NCBI RefSeq assembly: GCF_003952665.1
Contig: NZ_CP017946.1
Location: 4,793,001-4,857,000 of the forward strand
Source: Bosea sp. Tri-49
GTDB taxonomy: Bacteria > Pseudomonadota > Alphaproteobacteria > Rhizobiales > Beijerinckiaceae
Length of the DNA: 64,000 nucleotides
Direction of reading: 5' to 3'
In this document: piece after piece, positions 60,817 through 64,000 of the stretch
Position numbering within the stretch: the first letter of the stretch is position 1
Layout: every line of letters starts with the position of its first letter
Position numbers and translations under genes: made by a program
Notes under the pieces: generated by a model
The model's database searches: none
Told to the model about the DNA's origin: nothing
Seen by the model: the letters and a program-made list of their open reading frames with translations, nothing else

Positions 60817-62355
60817 ATGGCAAAGCACATCATTCTCAAAGCAGCTGTCATTGCGGTCATCGCCCTGGGAGGGGCTCAAGCAGCGCTCGCACAACGCAAG
60901 GGCGGTGAGGTCGCCATCGGCATCAGCCAGGCGCCGCCCTCGCTCGATGCCCAGATCACCTCGGCGCAAGCCGCGCGCAACGTCACCCTGCACATCTTCG
61001 AGACGCTCTACGCCCGCGACGAGAACGCCAAGCCGGTGCCGGAACTCGCCGAAGGCGTCACCATCTCGCCGGACGGCAAGACCTATGTCTTCCCGATCCG
61101 CAAGGACGTGGCCTTCCACAACGGCAAGAAGCTCGATGCCGCCGACGTCGTCGCCTCGCTCGAGCGCTATCGCAAGATCGGCGCCTCGCCTGCGCTCGTC
61201 GCCGCGATCGACACGGTCAAGGCGAGCGGCGAGCATGAGGTTACGGTCACGCTGAAGCAGGCCCAGTCGACCTTTCTCGACAATCTCTCCTCGCCGCGTG
61301 CGCCGATCGCGATCTATCCGGCGAGCGAGGCCGCCAAGGAGGCCGGCAAGATCGAGATCATCGGCACCGGCCCCTACAAGTTCGTCGAGTACAAGCCGGA
61401 CAGCCATGTGAAGCTCGCGCGCTATGACGCCTATGCGCCCAATCCAAAGGGGACCGGACGCGACGGCTTCGCCGGCAAGAAGGAAGCCTTCCTCGACAGC
61501 GTCGTCTTCCGCTTCATGCCCGAGGGCGGCGCGCGCACCGCCGCGCTCGAGGCCGGGCAGATCCAGTTCAACGAGACCGTTGACGGGCCGACGGCGAAGC
61601 GGCTCGGCACCGATGCGCGCTTCACTGTCCAGAAGGTCGTGCCGTTCGGCCTGCAGGTGATCAAGTTCAACCAGGCGCAGCCGCCGGCCAACGACGTCAA
61701 TTTCCGCCTTGCCGTGCAGGCGGCGCTCGACATGGAGGAGATCATGGCGATCTCCTATGCCGACATCTACCAGATGGATCCGAGCTGGCTCTATCCCGGC
61801 GCCGCCTTCCACTCGACCATCGGCGGCGACAAGTACAACAAGGCTGACCTGAAGCTCGCCAAGGAGCTGCTCGGCAAGTCCTCCTACAAGGGCGGCAAGG
61901 TCACCTTCATCGTCGACAACCTGCGCGCCAATGTCGACACCGCAACCGTGGTGCAGCAGAAGCTCAAGGAGATCGGGATCGAGGTTGAGATCGCCGTCTC
62001 CGACTGGCCGACTGTCTCGAAGATCGGCTTCACGCCGACGAACTGGACGTTCTGGACGCATGGCTTCGGCATCGAGCCCTATGAGGGGCCCGGCTCGGTG
62101 ATGGCGCCCTGGGTGAACGGCCTCTCGCAGCAGGCCAAGGACCCGGAGATCGACCGCATCGCCGCCGCCTTCAACGCAGAGCTCGACGAGAGCAAACGCA
62201 AGGCGCTCTACGACGCCTTCCAGAAGCACATGTACGACGCCGCCGTCGCTATGAAGGCCGGCAATTACGGGATCTTCCAAGCCTCCACGGCCAAGCTCAA
62301 GAACTTCAAGCCCTATCGCATTCCCCGGATGTGGGGCGTCTGGCTCGAGCCGTGA
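60817..62355 (+). CDS. ABC transporter substrate-binding protein, family 5
   Basis: A 512-aa periplasmic binding protein. The signal peptide (LKAAVIAVIALGGAQAALAQ) is cleaved near residue 26. The mature protein starts RKGGEVAIGISQAPPSLDAQIT, and TYVFPIRKDVAFHNGKKLDAADVVASLERY is the family hallmark. The ATG at 60817 follows CGGAGGGG. It lies 41 bp after the deacylase gene and is followed by a hairpin and two permease genes, so it belongs to a GntR-regulated uptake operon whose ATPases probably lie beyond the window. Confidence 0.92.
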   Translation: MAKHIILKAAVIAVIALGGAQAALAQRKGGEVAIGISQAPPSLDAQITSAQAARNVTLHIFETLYARDENAKPVPELAEGVTISPDGKTYVFPIRKDVAFHNGKKLDAADVVASLERYRKIGASPALVAAIDTVKASGEHEVTVTLKQAQSTFLDNLSSPRAPIAIYPASEAAKEAGKIEIIGTGPYKFVEYKPDSHVKLARYDAYAPNPKGTGRDGFAGKKEAFLDSVVFRFMPEGGARTAALEAGQIQFNETVDGPTAKRLGTDARFTVQKVVPFGLQVIKFNQAQPPANDVNFRLAVQAALDMEEIMAISYADIYQMDPSWLYPGAAFHSTIGGDKYNKADLKLAKELLGKSSYKGGKVTFIVDNLRANVDTATVVQQKLKEIGIEVEIAVSDWPTVSKIGFTPTNWTFWTHGFGIEPYEGPGSVMAPWVNGLSQQAKDPEIDRIAAAFNAELDESKRKALYDAFQKHMYDAAVAMKAGNYGIFQASTAKLKNFKPYRIPRMWGVWLEP

Positions 62356-62374
62356 GCCCAAGCGGCTGAACTTT

Positions 62375-62403
62375 CAGCCTGCGGGACCAAATCCCGCAGG
62401 CTG
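62375..62403 (+). terminator. Strong hairpin after the SBP gene
   Basis: CAGCCTGCGGGA (62375-62386) and TCCCGCAGGCTG (62392-62403) form a perfect 12-bp stem with a 5-nt loop, 19 bp after the SBP stop. No T run follows. It is most likely an intercistronic stem-loop that stabilises the SBP message or partly attenuates the permease genes. Confidence 0.65.
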
Positions 62404-62448
62404 CGCCGACGGCGATGGCTGCCGTCATTTCGTTGATTGAGGAGCGGC

Positions 62449-63393
62449 ATGGGTAGCTTCCTGATCCGCCGGCTCGCGGGCGCCTTCCTCGTGCTCGCAC
62501 TGGTCTCGTTGATGTCCTTCGCGCTGATCTGGCTGGTGCCGGGCGATCCGGCGGCGGCCTTTCTCGACGCCTCGGCGACGCCGGAGCAGATCGCCACCCT
62601 GCGCAGCGCGCTCGGGCTCGATTTGTCGCTGCCCCAGCAGATGCTGGGCTGGTACGGGCGGATCCTCAGCGGCGATCTCGGCCAGTCGATCCTGCTCAAC
62701 CGCTCGGTCAGCGCCGCGCTTATCGAGCGCCTGCCGGTGACGTTGGTGCTGGCGGCCCTCGCCCTCGCCTTCGCGGTGGTGGTCGGCGTCACGGCTGGCC
62801 TCGTCGCGGCGGTCAACCACAACCGCTGGCCCGACCAGGCGGTGATGACGGCGGTGCTGCTCGGCCTCTCGGTTCCGGATTTCTGGCTCGGTCTGGTGAT
62901 GGTTCTCGTCTTCGCGGTCTCGCTCGGCTGGTTGCCGAGCGGTGGCTTCACGTCCTTCACGCAATCACCGAGCGAGTGGCTGCGCTGCATGATCCTGCCG
63001 GCGCTGACGCTCGGGCTCGTCCAGGTCGGCTTCATCGCCCGGATGGCGCGCGCCTCGATGCTCGACACGCTCGGCCAGGACTATGTCCGGACCGCCGACG
63101 CCAAGGGCCTGGCCAAGCTGCGCGTTGTGCTCGGCCATGCCTTGCCCAACGCGCTGATCCCGATCCTCACCGTGATCGGCATCGTCTCCGGCGCACTGCT
63201 CGGAGGCGCGGTCATCGTCGAGCAGGTCTTCTCGATCCCGGGGATCGGCCGCCTGATCGTGGGCGCCATCGCCTCGCGCGATTTTCCCGTGCTGCAGGGT
63301 GGGCTCCTGTTCCTCGCGGTCGTCTATCTCTCGATCAACCTCGTGGTCGACATCCTCTACGCCGTCGTCGATCCGCGGGTGAGACTGGCATGA
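62449..63393 (+). CDS. Opp/Dpp-type ABC transporter permease (DppB-like)
   Basis: A 314-aa inner-membrane permease. The N-terminal helix (LAGAFLVLALVSLMSFALIWLV) is followed by GDPAAAFLDASATPEQIATLR. The EAA loop is YVRTADAKGLAKLRVVLGHALPN, and the C-terminus is DILYAVVDPRVRLA. The ATG at 62449 has GAGGAG just upstream; a TTG at 62437 is in frame but overlaps that site. It is coupled by ATGA to the DppC-like gene. Confidence 0.92.
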   Translation: MGSFLIRRLAGAFLVLALVSLMSFALIWLVPGDPAAAFLDASATPEQIATLRSALGLDLSLPQQMLGWYGRILSGDLGQSILLNRSVSAALIERLPVTLVLAALALAFAVVVGVTAGLVAAVNHNRWPDQAVMTAVLLGLSVPDFWLGLVMVLVFAVSLGWLPSGGFTSFTQSPSEWLRCMILPALTLGLVQVGFIARMARASMLDTLGQDYVRTADAKGLAKLRVVLGHALPNALIPILTVIGIVSGALLGGAVIVEQVFSIPGIGRLIVGAIASRDFPVLQGGLLFLAVVYLSINLVVDILYAVVDPRVRLA

Positions 63394-64000
63394 GCACGGC
63401 TGAACCGCTCGTCGGCCGCGCCGCCCTGCGGCGCCTGCTGCGCCACCGCTCCTTCGTGATCGGCGGCGTGCTGGTGCTGGCCATGGTGCTGGTCGCGCTC
63501 GCCGCCGACCTGCTTTCTCCCTTCGATCCGCTGCGCAGCAATATCCGCGCCCGGCTGGTGGCGCCGGACGCCGCCCACTGGTTCGGCACGGACCATTTTG
63601 GCCGCGACATCCTCTCGCGCGTGATGATCGGGGCGCGCATCTCGCTCGCCATCGGGGCCCTCACCGCCATTCTCGCCGGCATCGCCGGGACGCTGAGCGG
63701 CGCGGTCGCCGGCTTCTTCCCGCGCCTCGACCAGCCGATCATGCGGGTGATGGACGCACTGATGGCGTTCCCCTCGATCGTGCTCGCCATGGTCGTCTCG
63801 GCCGTGCTCGGCGCGTCGCTGACCAATGTCGTGATCGCGCTCGCCATCGCCACGACGCCGCACACCGCCCGGATCGTGCGCGCCTCCGTGCTGCTGGAAC
63901 GGGAATTGGATTATGTCTCCGCCGCGCGCTCCATCGGCGCCGGCGAGCTGACCATCCTGTTCAAGCACGTGCTGCGCAACGCGGCTGGGCCACTGATCGT
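63390..64000 (+). CDS. Opp/Dpp-type ABC transporter permease (DppC-like), cut by window end
   Basis: The first 203 codons of a DppC-like permease. The frame starts at the ATG at 63390 (ATGA overlap with the DppB-like stop) and is open to the edge. HRSFVIGGVLVLAMVLVALAA is the first helix, HWFGTDHFGRDILSRVMIGARISL is the family periplasmic motif, and the EAA loop begins near ARSIGAGELTILFKHVLRN. The rest of the gene, and probably the ATPases, lie beyond 64000. Confidence 0.92.
   Translation, partial: MSTAEPLVGRAALRRLLRHRSFVIGGVLVLAMVLVALAADLLSPFDPLRSNIRARLVAPDAAHWFGTDHFGRDILSRVMIGARISLAIGALTAILAGIAGTLSGAVAGFFPRLDQPIMRVMDALMAFPSIVLAMVVSAVLGASLTNVVIALAIATTPHTARIVRASVLLERELDYVSAARSIGAGELTILFKHVLRNAAGPLI

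Overview
The window is high-GC DNA from an alphaproteobacterium, most likely a Rhizobiales soil or root bacterium of the Bosea/Bradyrhizobium kind. I base this on the codon bias, on the dense set of Opp/Dpp-type ABC transporter cassettes with private regulators, on an fdsGBACD formate dehydrogenase operon, and on the palindromic repeat family found twice here. The genus is inference. No rRNA, tRNA, CRISPR array, insertion sequence or prophage is visible.

Layout. 1-5 kb: a GntR regulator with an extra winged helix, a class III aminotransferase, a rhodanese and FtrA-like AraC pair, and an M29 aminopeptidase. 5.1-15.1 kb: a catabolic island with a GntR regulator and flavin reductase divergent from a complete ABC transporter (SBP, two permeases, two ATPases) that has two amidohydrolases embedded in it. 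15.1-21.2 kb: a minus-strand operon reading GntR, Tat-type SBP, gamma-glutamyltransferase-like enzyme and IlvD/Edd dehydratase. 21.3-37.7 kb: a bidirectional exopolysaccharide locus. Its left arm holds two GT4 glycosyltransferases, a GH5 cellulase, a tandem alpha/beta hydrolase and a Wzx-like flippase. Its right arm holds a Wzz-like protein and a polymerase/ligase-like membrane protein, followed by an unusual cassette: a small carrier protein, an acyl-CoA-dehydrogenase-like flavoprotein, an amino acid:[carrier protein] ligase (a tRNA-independent seryl-tRNA synthetase relative), a DUF1839 protein and a GH2 glycosidase-like protein. 37.7-44.9 kb: the NAD-dependent formate dehydrogenase operon and its LysR regulator. 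45-64 kb: three further SBP/permease cassettes, each beside a different regulator (LacI, RpiR, GntR) and its own hydrolases (amidase; metallophosphoesterase and HAD phosphatase; enolase-superfamily enzyme and aspartoacylase-like deacylase). The last cassette runs off the window.

How it works together. Much of the window is scavenging: five family-5 solute-binding proteins deliver organic nitrogen, peptide-like or phosphorylated compounds to cytoplasmic hydrolases, each under local control. Convincing palindromic operator candidates lie in several of the regulator/transporter spaces. The formate dehydrogenase supplies NADH from formate.

The most interesting part is 31.8-37.7 kb. Carrier-protein aminoacylation by an aaRS-like ligase is known biochemically from Bradyrhizobium. 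Here it lies directly after polysaccharide chain-length and polymerase/ligase genes, with a flavoprotein lacking the usual ACAD base and a DUF1839 protein resembling a transferase. I infer an aminoacyl-thioester pathway that decorates an extracellular polysaccharide or makes a small amino-acid-derived product. That pathway is a hypothesis, not shown by the sequence.
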